DNA of 64,000 bases from an uncultured Paracoccaceae bacterium (GTDB lineage Bacteria > Pseudomonadota > Alphaproteobacteria > Rhodobacterales > Rhodobacteraceae), in contig CANKVU010000022.1 in NCBI GenBank assembly GCA_947487205.1, forward strand, positions 22,159 through 86,158. Direction: 5' to 3'. The notes below the pieces were generated by a model. The model had not been told where the DNA came from and made no database searches. It worked only from the letters and a program-made list of their open reading frames with translations. The position numbers and the translations under genes were made by a program. Below, in pieces: positions 43,872 to 52,784 of this stretch (the first letter of the stretch is position 1; every line of letters begins with the position of its first letter).

Positions 43872-46028
43872 ATGATCCAGACCCTGTCCGATGCGCTCGC
43901 CGAGCGTGGCTACGAGACGCTGACCCCGGTCCAGGAGGCCGTCACGGACCCCGCGCTGGAGGCGGCCGACCTGCTGGTCTCGGCCCAGACCGGGTCGGGC
44001 AAGACGGTGGGATTCGGCCTGGCCATCGGCCCCACCCTGCTGGACGCCGAGGGGATGTTCGGGCCCGCCGCGGCGCCGCTGGCGCTGATCGTCGCGCCGA
44101 CCCGCGAGCTGGCCTTCCAGGTGCGGCGCGAGCTCGACTGGCTCTATGCCAAGGCCGGGGCGCGGGTGGTGTCCTGCGTCGGCGGCATGGACATGCGCGA
44201 CGAGCGCCGGGCGCTGGAGCGCGGCGCGCATGTCGTCGTCGGCACGCCGGGGCGGCTGCGCGACCACATCCAGCGCGGCGGCCTTGAGATGGGCGCGCTG
44301 CGCGCCGTGGTCCTGGACGAGGCCGACGAGATGCTGGATCTGGGCTTCCGCGAGGACCTGGAATTCATGCTCGGCGCGGCTCCCGCGGACCGGCGGACGC
44401 TGATGTTCTCGGCCACCGTTCCGCCGATGATCGCGACGCTGGCCCGGCACTACCAGCGCGACGCGGTGCGGGTGGAAACCCTTTCGGGGCGCGGCCAGCA
44501 CGCCGACATCGCCTACCAGGCGCTGCGGGTCGCGGCCCAGGATGCCGAGAACGCGATCATCAACGTGCTGCGCTACCACGAGGCGCAGAACGCCATCGTC
44601 TTCGCCAATACCCGCGCGACGGTGAACCGGCTGACGGCGCGGTTCGGCAATCGCGGCTTCCAGGTCGTCTGCCTGTCGGGCGAACTCAGCCAGAGCGAGC
44701 GGAGCCATGCGCTGCAGGCGATGCGCGACGGCCGGGCGCGGGTCTGCGTCGCCACCGACGTGGCCGCGCGCGGCATCGACCTGCCCAACCTGGACCTGGT
44801 GATCCATGCCGAGCTGCCCTCGAACCCCGAGGGGCTGCTGCACCGCTCGGGCCGGACCGGGCGGGCGGGACGCAAGGGCGTCTCGGCGCTGATCGTGCCG
44901 CCGAAGGCCACCGCCCGGGCCGAGCGCCTGCTGCGGAGCGCGCGCGTCACCGCCGACTGGGCCGCCGCCCCCGGCGCCGACGAGATCCGCGCCCGCGACG
45001 AGGAGCGGCTCCTGTCCGACCCGACCTGGTCGGAGGAGATGACCGAGGGCGAATCGGCCTTCGCCCGGCGTCTCGTGGCGGAATTTTCGCCCGAGGCGAT
45101 CGCGGCGGCCTATCTCCGCCTCTATCGCACGCGCCATTCCGCGCCCGAGGAGCTGAGCCCGCCCGACGCCCGCCCCGCGCCCAACGCGCGCGCCCCCTTC
45201 GGCGACAGCGCCTGGATCGCCCTGTCGGTCGGCCGGGAGGAGCGGGCCGAGGCGCGCTGGCTGCTGCCGCTCCTCTGCCGGGCGGGGGGCCTCGACAAGT
45301 CCGCGATCGGCGCGATCCGCGTCCAGCCGGACGAGACGCTGGTGGAGCTGTCGGCCGCCGCCCTGCCGGGGTTCCTCGCCGCGCTCGGCCCCGGCGGCCT
45401 GCTGGAGAAGGGCGTGACGGCCCGCCGGGTCGACGACGCCCCGGCCCCGCGGGCCCCCGCGCGCGATCCGGCTCCCGCACGCGATCCGGCACCGACGCGC
45501 GACCCCGCCACCCCGCGCGACGAGGCCCCAATGCGCGACGAGACCCCCGCACGCGATCCGGCCCCCGCGCGCGATCCGCTCCCTGCACGCGATCCCGCGC
45601 CGAGGCGCGATCCGGCGCCCGCCCCGGCCCCGGCAAAGGCGAAGGCAAAGGCGCGTCCCGCGCCCGCCGCCTTCCCCGAACCGGCCCGCCCGGCGCCGAA
45701 GAAGGCCACCCGGCCGAAACCGCCCCGGGCGGCGGCGCCCGGGAATGCCGCGCCCCGGCGCGAATCCGGGGGGGGCCGCAAGGGCGCCCCGGCGCCGGAC
45801 GACCGCGCGGGCGGCCGGCCGGCGGGGCGGGGCGCCGGCAAGCCCGCCCCCGGCCCGCGCAAGGCAAAGCCCGCGGGGCCGGGCGCCGCGCCCCGGGCGC
45901 GCGCCGATGCCGCCGACACGTCGAAACGGTTCAGCCCCCCGGGCGCGGGGAGCGGCCGGCCGAAGCCGGCCCGCGGCGGCGATGCCCGCCCGGGGCGCCC
46001 CAAGGGCGCGAAGCCCCGCAAGCAGTAG
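43872..46028 (+). CDS. DEAD-box RNA helicase with repeat-rich C-terminal tail
   Basis: This 718-residue protein has the helicase core at residues 1-380: Q-motif LTPVQEAV, Walker A SAQTGSGKT, PTRELAFQV, DEAD (VVLDEADEMLDLG), SAT (MFSATVPP), and HRSGRTGRAGRKG in the second RecA domain. A DbpA-like RNA-binding domain lies at about 435-520 (WIALSVGREERAEARWLLPL, LDKSAIGAIRVQPDETLVE). The tail from about 530 has nine copies of an RDPAPA-like hexapeptide, then alanine-, lysine-, proline- and glycine-rich basic sequence. Such tails bind RNA or ribosomal intermediates. It probably acts in ribosome assembly or RNA decay. No operon partner. Confidence 0.93.
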   Translation: MIQTLSDALAERGYETLTPVQEAVTDPALEAADLLVSAQTGSGKTVGFGLAIGPTLLDAEGMFGPAAAPLALIVAPTRELAFQVRRELDWLYAKAGARVVSCVGGMDMRDERRALERGAHVVVGTPGRLRDHIQRGGLEMGALRAVVLDEADEMLDLGFREDLEFMLGAAPADRRTLMFSATVPPMIATLARHYQRDAVRVETLSGRGQHADIAYQALRVAAQDAENAIINVLRYHEAQNAIVFANTRATVNRLTARFGNRGFQVVCLSGELSQSERSHALQAMRDGRARVCVATDVAARGIDLPNLDLVIHAELPSNPEGLLHRSGRTGRAGRKGVSALIVPPKATARAERLLRSARVTADWAAAPGADEIRARDEERLLSDPTWSEEMTEGESAFARRLVAEFSPEAIAAAYLRLYRTRHSAPEELSPPDARPAPNARAPFGDSAWIALSVGREERAEARWLLPLLCRAGGLDKSAIGAIRVQPDETLVELSAAALPGFLAALGPGGLLEKGVTARRVDDAPAPRAPARDPAPARDPAPTRDPATPRDEAPMRDETPARDPAPARDPLPARDPAPRRDPAPAPAPAKAKAKARPAPAAFPEPARPAPKKATRPKPPRAAAPGNAAPRRESGGGRKGAPAPDDRAGGRPAGRGAGKPAPGPRKAKPAGPGAAPRARADAADTSKRFSPPGAGSGRPKPARGGDARPGRPKGAKPRKQ

Positions 46029-46286
46029 CGGCCGGGCGCGCCCGCCCGGTCCGGCGCGTCGGACGGATCACGGACCGTGATCGCGCCGCCGCGCGCGGCC
46101 CCGATGCGGGTGCTCCGTGTCGATGCCGAGCCTGGCGCCGAGCGCGCCGAACCGCCCCGACCGTGGCCCCGGCGCCGCCGAAGAGGGGCGATCCGGGGCC
46201 CGTCAGCACCGCCACCCGGTCGCAGGCGAACGGCGCCTCGCGGAGGGCTGCCCGAACTCCGCCCCGGAGACAGCCCGGCGCGACGG

Positions 46287-47996
46287 TCAGGCCGCGTTCA
46301 GCCGCGCATAGCGCCCCTGCCGGACCAGCAGCTCGTCATGCGACCCGGTCTCGACGATGCGCCCGTCCTCCATCACCGCGATCCGGTCGGCGTCGCGGAT
46401 CGTGCCCAGCCGGTGGGCGATCACCAGCGTCGTGCGCCCCCGCGACAGGTCGCGCAGCGCCTGCTGGATCTGGCGCTCGGTCTCGGCGTCGAGCGCCGAC
46501 GTCGCCTCGTCGAGGATCAGGATCGGCGGGTTCCTGAGGAAGATCCGGGCGATGGCGACGCGCTGCTTCTGCCCGCCCGACAGCGTCACGCCGCGTTCGC
46601 CCACCACCGTGTCGAGCCCCTGGGGCAGGTCCGCGATCATCCCCGACAGCCGGGCCTTGTCGGCCGCGTCGCGGATCTCGGCCTCGGTCGCGTCGAGCCG
46701 GCCATAGGCGATGTTCTCGCGCAGCGTGCCCCCGAACAGGAACACGTCCTGGCTGACGATGCCGATCTGGCGGCGCAGCGAGCGCAGCGTCAGCGCCTCG
46801 GCCGGGTGCCCGTCGAGCGTCACCCGCCCCGCCTGCGGCTCGTAGAAGCGCGGCACCAGCGACAGGAGGGAGGTCTTGCCCGCCCCCGACGGGCCGACCA
46901 GCGCCACCGTCTCGCCCGGCGCCACCTCCAGCGACACCTCGCGCAGCACCGGCCGGTCGGGGGCGTAGCCGAAGGTCACGCCCTCGAAGGCGATGGCCCC
47001 GGAAAGCGGCGGCGCCTCGACGGCGCCGGCGCGGTCGGCCACGTCGGGTCGCAGCGCCATGAGGTCGCGATACCTGCGGAACCCCGCGATCCCGCGCGGA
47101 TAGAGCTCGATCACCGCCGCGATCTTCTCCAGCGGGCGAAAGAACAGCCCCACCAGCAGCAGGAACGCGACATAGCCCCCGGTGGAGAGCGAGCCGTCCA
47201 GGACGAAGGCCGCGCCGGCCACCATGACCACCACCTGCACCAGCCGCATCCCCATGTAATTGAGCGTGGTGGACGCCGCCATCACCCGGTAGGCGGCGAG
47301 CTTGGTGTCGCGGTAGCGGGCGTTGTCGCGGGCAAAGAGGGTCTTCTCGTGCTCCTCGTTGGCGAAGGCCTGCACGACGCGGATGCCGCCCACGTTCTCC
47401 TCCAGCCGGACGTTGAAATCGGCCACGCGGGCATAGATCGCCCGCCAGGTCCGCGTCATCCGCCCGCCGAAGACGAACACGATGGCGGTGCAGGCGGGCA
47501 CGATCACCGCCGTGACCAGCGCCAGCCGCAGGTCGATCGCCAGCATCATCGCGAAGGCGCCCGCGAAGGTCATCAGCGCGACGAACAGGTCCTCGGGGCC
47601 GTGATGGGCGACCTCGCCGATCTCCTCCAGGTCGCGGGTGACGCGGGCCACCAGCTTGCCGGTGCGGACCCGGTCGAAATAGGCGAAGGACAGGCGCTGC
47701 AACTGGTCGAAGGCGCGGCGCCGCATCTCGGTCTCGATGTTGATGCCGAGCATGTGGCCCCAATAGGTCACGATCGCCATCAGCCCGGTATTGAGCGCAT
47801 AGACCAGGACCAGACCCGCCGCCGCCAGGACCGTCAGCCCGAGGTCGCCCTGCGGCAGCAGCACGTCGATGAACAGCATGATCGCCAGCGGAAACGCCAG
47901 CTCCATCAGCCCCGACAGCACGGCGCTGCCGAAATCCAGCCAGAAAAGGCCCCTCCAGGGGCGGTAATAGGCGGCGAATTCGCGAAGCACGGGCAA
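46287..47996 (-). CDS. ABC transporter, fused permease-ATPase (MsbA-like)
   Basis: This 569-residue half-transporter has six membrane helices in the first 300 residues and a nucleotide-binding domain with GPSGAGKTSLLSLVPRFYEP (Walker A), VTLSGGQKQRVAIARIFLRN (signature), LILDEATSALDAETER (Walker B) and VIAHRLGTIRDAD. It works as a homodimer or with a partner to export lipid, peptide or drug. The start codon is TTG (or GTG two codons later); GAAAGG lies before it. It is separate from the DrrAB pair. Confidence 0.9.
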   Translation of the reverse strand: MPVLREFAAYYRPWRGLFWLDFGSAVLSGLMELAFPLAIMLFIDVLLPQGDLGLTVLAAAGLVLVYALNTGLMAIVTYWGHMLGINIETEMRRRAFDQLQRLSFAYFDRVRTGKLVARVTRDLEEIGEVAHHGPEDLFVALMTFAGAFAMMLAIDLRLALVTAVIVPACTAIVFVFGGRMTRTWRAIYARVADFNVRLEENVGGIRVVQAFANEEHEKTLFARDNARYRDTKLAAYRVMAASTTLNYMGMRLVQVVVMVAGAAFVLDGSLSTGGYVAFLLLVGLFFRPLEKIAAVIELYPRGIAGFRRYRDLMALRPDVADRAGAVEAPPLSGAIAFEGVTFGYAPDRPVLREVSLEVAPGETVALVGPSGAGKTSLLSLVPRFYEPQAGRVTLDGHPAEALTLRSLRRQIGIVSQDVFLFGGTLRENIAYGRLDATEAEIRDAADKARLSGMIADLPQGLDTVVGERGVTLSGGQKQRVAIARIFLRNPPILILDEATSALDAETERQIQQALRDLSRGRTTLVIAHRLGTIRDADRIAVMEDGRIVETGSHDELLVRQGRYARLNAA

Positions 47997-48087
47997 GCGG
48001 ACCTTTCGGGCGGCTGGGTGGGCCCGCTATACCTGAGCGACCCGCTCGGTCAATCGCCCGGGGCCGGGCGCGCCCCTCCCGGCCTGT

Positions 48088-48205
48088 ATGGCGCGTCGGA
48101 AGGGCCGCGACGCCCGATGGCGCGTCCGGGGGGCCGGGATGGGCTATGGCGCGTCCGGGGGACCGCGATGGGCCTATGGCGGGTCCGGGGGGCCGCGACC
48201 GGGCC
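48088..48205 (+). repeat. Four degenerate 29-30-bp tandem repeats
   Basis: Four adjacent units start at 48088, 48117, 48146 and 48176, each beginning ATGGCGCGTCCGGGGG or a close variant, followed by a CCGCGATGGGC-like half. The fourth unit lies inside the 3' end of the tetR gene on the opposite strand (stop at 48174). There are no spacers, so this is not a CRISPR array. Confidence 0.75.
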
Positions 48206-48878
48206 CCGCCCGCAGCCCGTCGAGGAAGATGTCGAGGCGCCGGATGACCTGCCGGCGCCAGTCGGGCCCGGGTTCGCGCGCATAGCACAGCGCGTACATC
48301 GTCTCCAGCAGGTCCTCCCCGGTCACGTCGCGGCGCAGCCGCCCGGTCTCGGCGCCCCGCAGCAGCAGGTGGTTCAGCGCCGCCGTCAGGCGCCGCGACA
48401 AGTCCGAATAGGCGGCCTTGGCCTCTTCCGTCATCACCACCGACAGCGCGCCCAGAAGGCCCCGCTTGGTCTCCACCACCGCGACGTTGGCGTGCAGCCA
48501 TTCGCGCAGCGCCGCCAGCGGGTCATCGGCATCGGCCAGCGCCTCGGCGCGGGCGACGACCTGCTCCATCTCCTGCCGGTAGACGGCGTGGAACAGCGCC
48601 TCGCGGTTCGGGAAATGGCGATAGAGCGTGCCGGTCCCGACCCCCGCGCGCCGGGCGACCGCCTCCAGGCTCGCCGACGGGCCGCCGCCGGCCAGCACCA
48701 CCTTGGCCGCCGCGAGCAGCCGGTCGCGGTTCTCCAGCGCGTCGCGGCGCGGCTTGCGGGTCTGACGATGTGCGATCTTCCGCCGCTCCCCTTGAAACCG
48801 GAGGCACCCTCCGTATCTTGTCGCGTCATCGGATCTTACGACCTGGCGCGCCGGGGCGCGAGGGTCGCCGACCATCAT
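48174..48878 (-). CDS. TetR family transcriptional regulator
   Basis: The protein has the TetR helix-turn-helix ASLEAVARRAGVGTGTLYRH FPN followed by an all-helical ligand domain (EQVVARAEALADADDPLAAL, HLLLRGAETGRLRRD). The region before the HTH (about 35 residues) is non-conserved; only two adjacent ATG codons are available as start, so the exact N-terminus is uncertain. The C-terminal RAGPGRGPPDPP overlaps tandem repeats. It is divergent from the molybdenum hydroxylase genes and probably controls them. Confidence 0.78.
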   Translation of the reverse strand: MMVGDPRAPARQVVRSDDATRYGGCLRFQGERRKIAHRQTRKPRRDALENRDRLLAAAKVVLAGGGPSASLEAVARRAGVGTGTLYRHFPNREALFHAVYRQEMEQVVARAEALADADDPLAALREWLHANVAVVETKRGLLGALSVVMTEEAKAAYSDLSRRLTAALNHLLLRGAETGRLRRDVTGEDLLETMYALCYAREPGPDWRRQVIRRLDIFLDGLRAGPGRGPPDPP

Positions 48879-48899
48879 GCTGCAACAATGGGGGACGCC

Positions 48900-49397
48900 A
48901 TGTCGCTCTCGATCACCCTCACGCTGAACGGGACGGAGCGCCGCATCGCGCTCGACGATGCGCGGGTCACGCTGCTCGACCTCCTGCGCGAGAGGCTGGA
49001 CCTCACCGGCACCAAGAAGGGCTGCGACCGCGGCCAATGCGGGGCCTGCACGGTGCTCGTGGACGGGCGCCGGACCAATTCCTGCCTGACCCTCGCCGCG
49101 ACGCTGGACGGCGCGCGGGTCACCACCATCGAGGGGCTCGCGCGCGGCGACGCGCTCCACCCCGTTCAGCAGGCCTTCATCGACAATGACGGCTTCCAGT
49201 GCGGCTATTGCACGCCGGGCCAGATCATGAGCGCCGTCGGCCTGATCGCCGAGGGCACGGCGGGCGACGACCCCGAACGCATCCGCGAGGGGATGAGCGG
49301 CAACATCTGCCGCTGCGCCGCCTATCACGGCATCACCCTGGCCGTCGCCCAGGCGGCGCGCCGGATGGACAACGACCCTGCGGGAGACGCGGCATGA
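48900..49397 (+). CDS. Molybdenum hydroxylase, [2Fe-2S] subunit
   Basis: This 165-residue protein has the two cluster motifs of xanthine-oxidase-family small subunits: KKGCDRGQCGACTVLVDGRR (plant-type ferredoxin) and FQCGYCTPGQIMSA with CRCAAYHG (helical domain). It passes electrons from the molybdenum site to FAD. There is no Tat signal, unlike E. coli PaoA, so the enzyme is cytosolic. The start is the ATG at MSLSIT after GGGGA; an ATG four codons earlier is possible. Its stop overlaps the FAD-subunit start. Confidence 0.92.
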   Translation: MSLSITLTLNGTERRIALDDARVTLLDLLRERLDLTGTKKGCDRGQCGACTVLVDGRRTNSCLTLAATLDGARVTTIEGLARGDALHPVQQAFIDNDGFQCGYCTPGQIMSAVGLIAEGTAGDDPERIREGMSGNICRCAAYHGITLAVAQAARRMDNDPAGDAA

Positions 49398-50446
49398 AAC
49401 CCTTCGACTTCGTCCGCCCCGCCACCCTCGACGAGGCGCTGGCGGCCTGGCGGCCCGGCACGGCCTGGCTCGGCGGCGGCACCAACCTCGTCGACCTCAT
49501 GAAGACCGGCGCGATGGCGCCCGACCGGGTCGTCGACGTGACCCACCTGCCCGGCCTCGACCGGGTGGAGGTCGCGGCGGATGGCGGCCTGCGGATCGGC
49601 GCGCTGGTCCGCAATTCCGACCTCGCCCGCGACGCGGACCTGCTGGCCCGCGCGCCGATGGTGGCCGAGGCGCTGCTGTCGGGCGCCTCGGGCCAGCTCC
49701 GCAACGCCGCGACGGTGGGCGGCAACCTGATGCAGCGCACCCGCTGCCCCTATTTCATGGATCCCGAATCCGCCTGCAACCGCCGCGATCCCGGTACCGG
49801 CTGCGACGCGCGGGACGGCGCCTGGGACAATGCCGCGATCCTGGGGCACAGCCCGGCCTGCATCGCCACCAACCCGTCGGATTTCTGCGTCCCCCTCGCC
49901 GCGCTCGACGCGGCGGTGGAGGTGCGGGGCCCGGACGGCGCGCGCGAGATCCCGCTCTCCGGGTTCCACCACCTGCCCGGCGACACCCCGGCGGCGCAGA
50001 CGGAGTTGCGACCGGACGAGCTGATCGTGGCCCTGCGGCTGCCCGCCGGGGCCGCCGATTTCGCGGCACATGCCCGCTATCTCAAGGTGCGGGAGCGGAC
50101 CTCCTATGCCTTCGCGCTCGCCTCCGCCGCGGCGGCGCTGCGGATGGAGGGGGGGCGCATCGCCGAGGCCCGGCTGGCGCTCGGCTCCGTCGCGGCGAAG
50201 CCCTGGCGCGTGGCCGAGGCCGAATCGCTCATGCTCGGGCAGGCGCCCGACGAGGCGCTTTTCGCCCGCGCCGCCGAGGCGGCCCTGTCGGGTGCCGCGC
50301 CCGCGGGCGGCAACGGCTGGAAGATCGACCTCGCCCGTCGCACCGCCGCCCGCGCGCTCGGCCTCGCCGCCGCCGGCACACCCGCGCGGATGCCCGCGCT
50401 TCCCGCTTCTCCCTTCGGACCCGCGGAGGTTCCCGCCCATGCCTGA
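49394..50446 (+). CDS. Molybdenum hydroxylase, FAD-binding subunit
   Basis: This 350-residue protein has the FAD loop GGGTNLVDLMKTG and QLRNAATVGGNLMQRTRCPY. Residues around CNRRDPGTGCDAR match the extra [4Fe-4S] cluster site of the PaoB/4-hydroxybenzoyl-CoA-reductase type, so this is the periplasmic-aldehyde-oxidoreductase-like branch rather than plain xanthine dehydrogenase. It overlaps both neighbours, which fixes the operon order. Confidence 0.9.
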   Translation: MKPFDFVRPATLDEALAAWRPGTAWLGGGTNLVDLMKTGAMAPDRVVDVTHLPGLDRVEVAADGGLRIGALVRNSDLARDADLLARAPMVAEALLSGASGQLRNAATVGGNLMQRTRCPYFMDPESACNRRDPGTGCDARDGAWDNAAILGHSPACIATNPSDFCVPLAALDAAVEVRGPDGAREIPLSGFHHLPGDTPAAQTELRPDELIVALRLPAGAADFAAHARYLKVRERTSYAFALASAAAALRMEGGRIAEARLALGSVAAKPWRVAEAESLMLGQAPDEALFARAAEAALSGAAPAGGNGWKIDLARRTAARALGLAAAGTPARMPALPASPFGPAEVPAHA

Positions 50447-52679
50447 CACCCATACCCGCTTCGGCTCCAGCTCGGGCCAGCCCGCCACCCGCCGCGACGG
50501 CCTGGCCAAGGTCACCGGCGCGGCCACCTTCGCCGCCGACAACCGCCCCGAGGGGATGCTCCACGCCGTCTACGTGCCCGCCGCCATCGCCCGCGGCCGG
50601 GTCGCGCATCTGGACGTGGAGCGCGCCCGCGCCCATCCCGGCGTCGTCCGGGTGATGACGCCCGCCGACCACCCCGCGCTCGCCGGCGATCCCGATGACA
50701 AGCCGACCCGGTTCTCGTTCCGGATCGAGGTGCTGCAGGACGATACCGTGCGCTATGCCGGCCAGCCCATCGCGCTGGTCCTGGCCGAGACGATCGAGGC
50801 CGCGACCGAGGGCGCGCGCCTTCTCTCGCCCCGCTACGAGGCCGAGGCGCCGCGCACCGGGCTCGACGACAACGCCCCCTTCGACGTGGAGGAGCCCGGT
50901 TTCGGCGCCCCCGGCGAAACCGTCCATGGCGACCCCGAGGCCGGCCATGCCGCCGCAATCCATGCCGTCGAGGTGACCTACGAGACGCCGCCGCAATACC
51001 ACAACGCGATGGAGACGCATGCCGTGGTCGCCGAATGGGACGGCGACCGCCTGACGCTCGACACGCCCAGCCAGGCGCTGGCCATGTCCTGCGCGGCCTA
51101 TGCCCATCTCTTCGGCATCCCGGCCGAGAACGTGGTCCTGCGCAGCCCCTATCTGGGCGGCGGCTTCGGCTCCAAGGCGATCCCCAGCGGGCCGATGGTG
51201 CTCGCCATCCTCGCCGCGCAGGAGGCCGGGCGCCCGGTGAAGCTGATGCTGACGCGCCGGCAGATGTTCGGCCCCGTGGGCCATCGCGGCGCCACCCGCC
51301 AGACGCTGAGGCTGGGCTGCGACGCCGACGGACGCCTGACGGTGATCGATCACGAGACGCTGGCCGCGACCTCCAGCTTCGAGATGTTCCTCGAATCGGC
51401 CTCCAACGCCAGCCAGGGCCTCTATGCGGCAGGCGCTTTGCGTTCGGCCCACCAGGGCGTGCGGCTCGACGTGGGCACGCCGGGGCCGATGCGCGCCCCC
51501 GGAGAGGCGTCGGGCTCCGCCGCGCTCGAATGCGCGATGGACGAACTGGCCCACGCGGCCGGGATCGATCCGCTCGACTTCCGCCTGCGCAACTATGCCG
51601 AGACGGAGCCCGGCACCGGGCGTCCCTATTCCTCCAAGGCGCTCCGGGACTGCTACGACCGGGGGGCGGAGGCGTTCGGCTGGTCCGGCCGGCCGATGGC
51701 GCCCGCCACGATGCGCGACCCGGACGGCACGCGGATCGGCTGGGGGATGGGCACGGCCTTCTTCCCCTCGCCGATGTTCGCGGCCGAGGCCCGCGCCACG
51801 CTGCGCGCCGACGGATCGGCGATGGTGGAGACGGCGGGGGCCGACATGGGGCAGGGGGCTTGGACGGCCCTGGCGCAGATCGCCGCCGACGGGCTCGGCC
51901 TGCCGCTCGACCGGGTGGAATTCCGCTCCGGCGTCTCGACCCTGCCCGATGGCGGCGTCGCGGGCGGGTCGGGCCACACCGCCACGGCGGGCGGCGCGCT
52001 CCACGCGGCGGGCGGCGACGCGATCCGGAGGCTGGGCGAACTGGCCGCGGAGCAGCCCGATTCGCCCCTCTTCGGCGCCGGCAATGCCGGGTTCGAGGCG
52101 CGGGAGGGGCGGGTCCACGTGGCTGGCGACGCGGGCCGCGGCGACGCCTTCGCCGACATCCTGGCCCGCGCCGGGATGTCGGAGCTGGTCGGATCGGGCC
52201 GCGCCTCGCGCCCCGACGCGGATACGCGCGACTACGCCATGAACTCCCACGGCGCGGTCTTCGCCGAGGTCGCGGTCGATCCCGATCTCTGCCAGATCCG
52301 CGTGCGGCGGCTGGTCGGCGCCTTCGCGGCGGGGCGGATCATCAACCCCCGCCTGGCCGAGAGCCAGCTCATGGGGGGCATGATCTGGGGCCTGTCCTTC
52401 GCCCTCCACGAGGAAGCGCGCCACGATCCCCGCACCGGCCGCATCGTCAATTCCGACCTGGCCGAGTACCGCGTGCCGGTCAATGCCGACGTGCAGGGCC
52501 TGCAGGTGCTGACCGTCCACGAGGACGACACCCACGTGAACGCGCTCGGCATCAAGGGCGTCGGCGAGATCGGGATCACCGGATCGGTCGGGGCGATCGC
52601 CAACGCGGTCTGGCACGCGACCGGCCGCCGCGTGCGCCGCTTCCCGATCCGGATCGAGGATCTGCTGGCCCCGGCATGA
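50439..52679 (+). CDS. Molybdenum hydroxylase, molybdopterin-binding catalytic subunit
   Basis: This 746-residue large subunit has the order a/b hammerhead (ATRRDGLAKVTGAATFAAD) and molybdopterin-binding domains (LRSPYLGGGFGSKAIPSGPM, ADMGQGAWTALAQIAADGLG), ending in the catalytic glutamate motif KGVGEIGITGSVGAIANAV. Sequence resembles the PaoC/YagR group that oxidises aldehydes, but purine or aromatic substrates are not excluded. No XdhC/PaoD cofactor-insertion gene lies beside it. Confidence 0.92.
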   Translation: MPDTHTRFGSSSGQPATRRDGLAKVTGAATFAADNRPEGMLHAVYVPAAIARGRVAHLDVERARAHPGVVRVMTPADHPALAGDPDDKPTRFSFRIEVLQDDTVRYAGQPIALVLAETIEAATEGARLLSPRYEAEAPRTGLDDNAPFDVEEPGFGAPGETVHGDPEAGHAAAIHAVEVTYETPPQYHNAMETHAVVAEWDGDRLTLDTPSQALAMSCAAYAHLFGIPAENVVLRSPYLGGGFGSKAIPSGPMVLAILAAQEAGRPVKLMLTRRQMFGPVGHRGATRQTLRLGCDADGRLTVIDHETLAATSSFEMFLESASNASQGLYAAGALRSAHQGVRLDVGTPGPMRAPGEASGSAALECAMDELAHAAGIDPLDFRLRNYAETEPGTGRPYSSKALRDCYDRGAEAFGWSGRPMAPATMRDPDGTRIGWGMGTAFFPSPMFAAEARATLRADGSAMVETAGADMGQGAWTALAQIAADGLGLPLDRVEFRSGVSTLPDGGVAGGSGHTATAGGALHAAGGDAIRRLGELAAEQPDSPLFGAGNAGFEAREGRVHVAGDAGRGDAFADILARAGMSELVGSGRASRPDADTRDYAMNSHGAVFAEVAVDPDLCQIRVRRLVGAFAAGRIINPRLAESQLMGGMIWGLSFALHEEARHDPRTGRIVNSDLAEYRVPVNADVQGLQVLTVHEDDTHVNALGIKGVGEIGITGSVGAIANAVWHATGRRVRRFPIRIEDLLAPA

Positions 52680-52721
52680 TTCCGGGGGCCGGGGGCGCGG
52701 AAGGGCGTTCCCGGCGACAAC

Positions 52722-52757
52722 AAAAACGCCCACCGGCGGGGGCCGGTGGGCGTCGTT
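52722..52757. terminator. Bidirectional rho-independent terminator
   Basis: A perfect 12-bp stem ACGCCCACCGGC / GCCGGTGGGCGT with a GGGG loop (52726-52753) is flanked by AACAAAAA on the left and TCGTTTCG on the right. Reading leftwards the stem is followed by TTTTTG, a proper T-run, so it mainly ends the secE-nusG-rplK-rplA transcript. It may also end the molybdenum hydroxylase operon from the other side. Confidence 0.8.
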
Positions 52758-52784
52758 TCGCGTGCGGGGCCCGAAGGCCCGGGA

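Noticed and set aside
45931..46215. A minus-strand frame with a protein-like stretch (VAVLTGPGSPLFGGAGATVG)
   Set aside because: It shifts frame soon after and matches no family; at most a gene remnant, not supportable.
48088..48205. The repeat block as a CRISPR array
   Set aside because: Units are directly adjacent and degenerate, with no unique spacers, and no cas genes are present.
46336..48501. A 721-codon minus-strand frame in another register of the ABC exporter
   Set aside because: The exporter in the neighbouring frame has all ATPase motifs; this one has none.
50229..52733. An 834-codon minus-strand frame opposite the molybdenum hydroxylase subunit
   Set aside because: The plus strand carries clear molybdopterin motifs; this frame is a GC-codon shadow.
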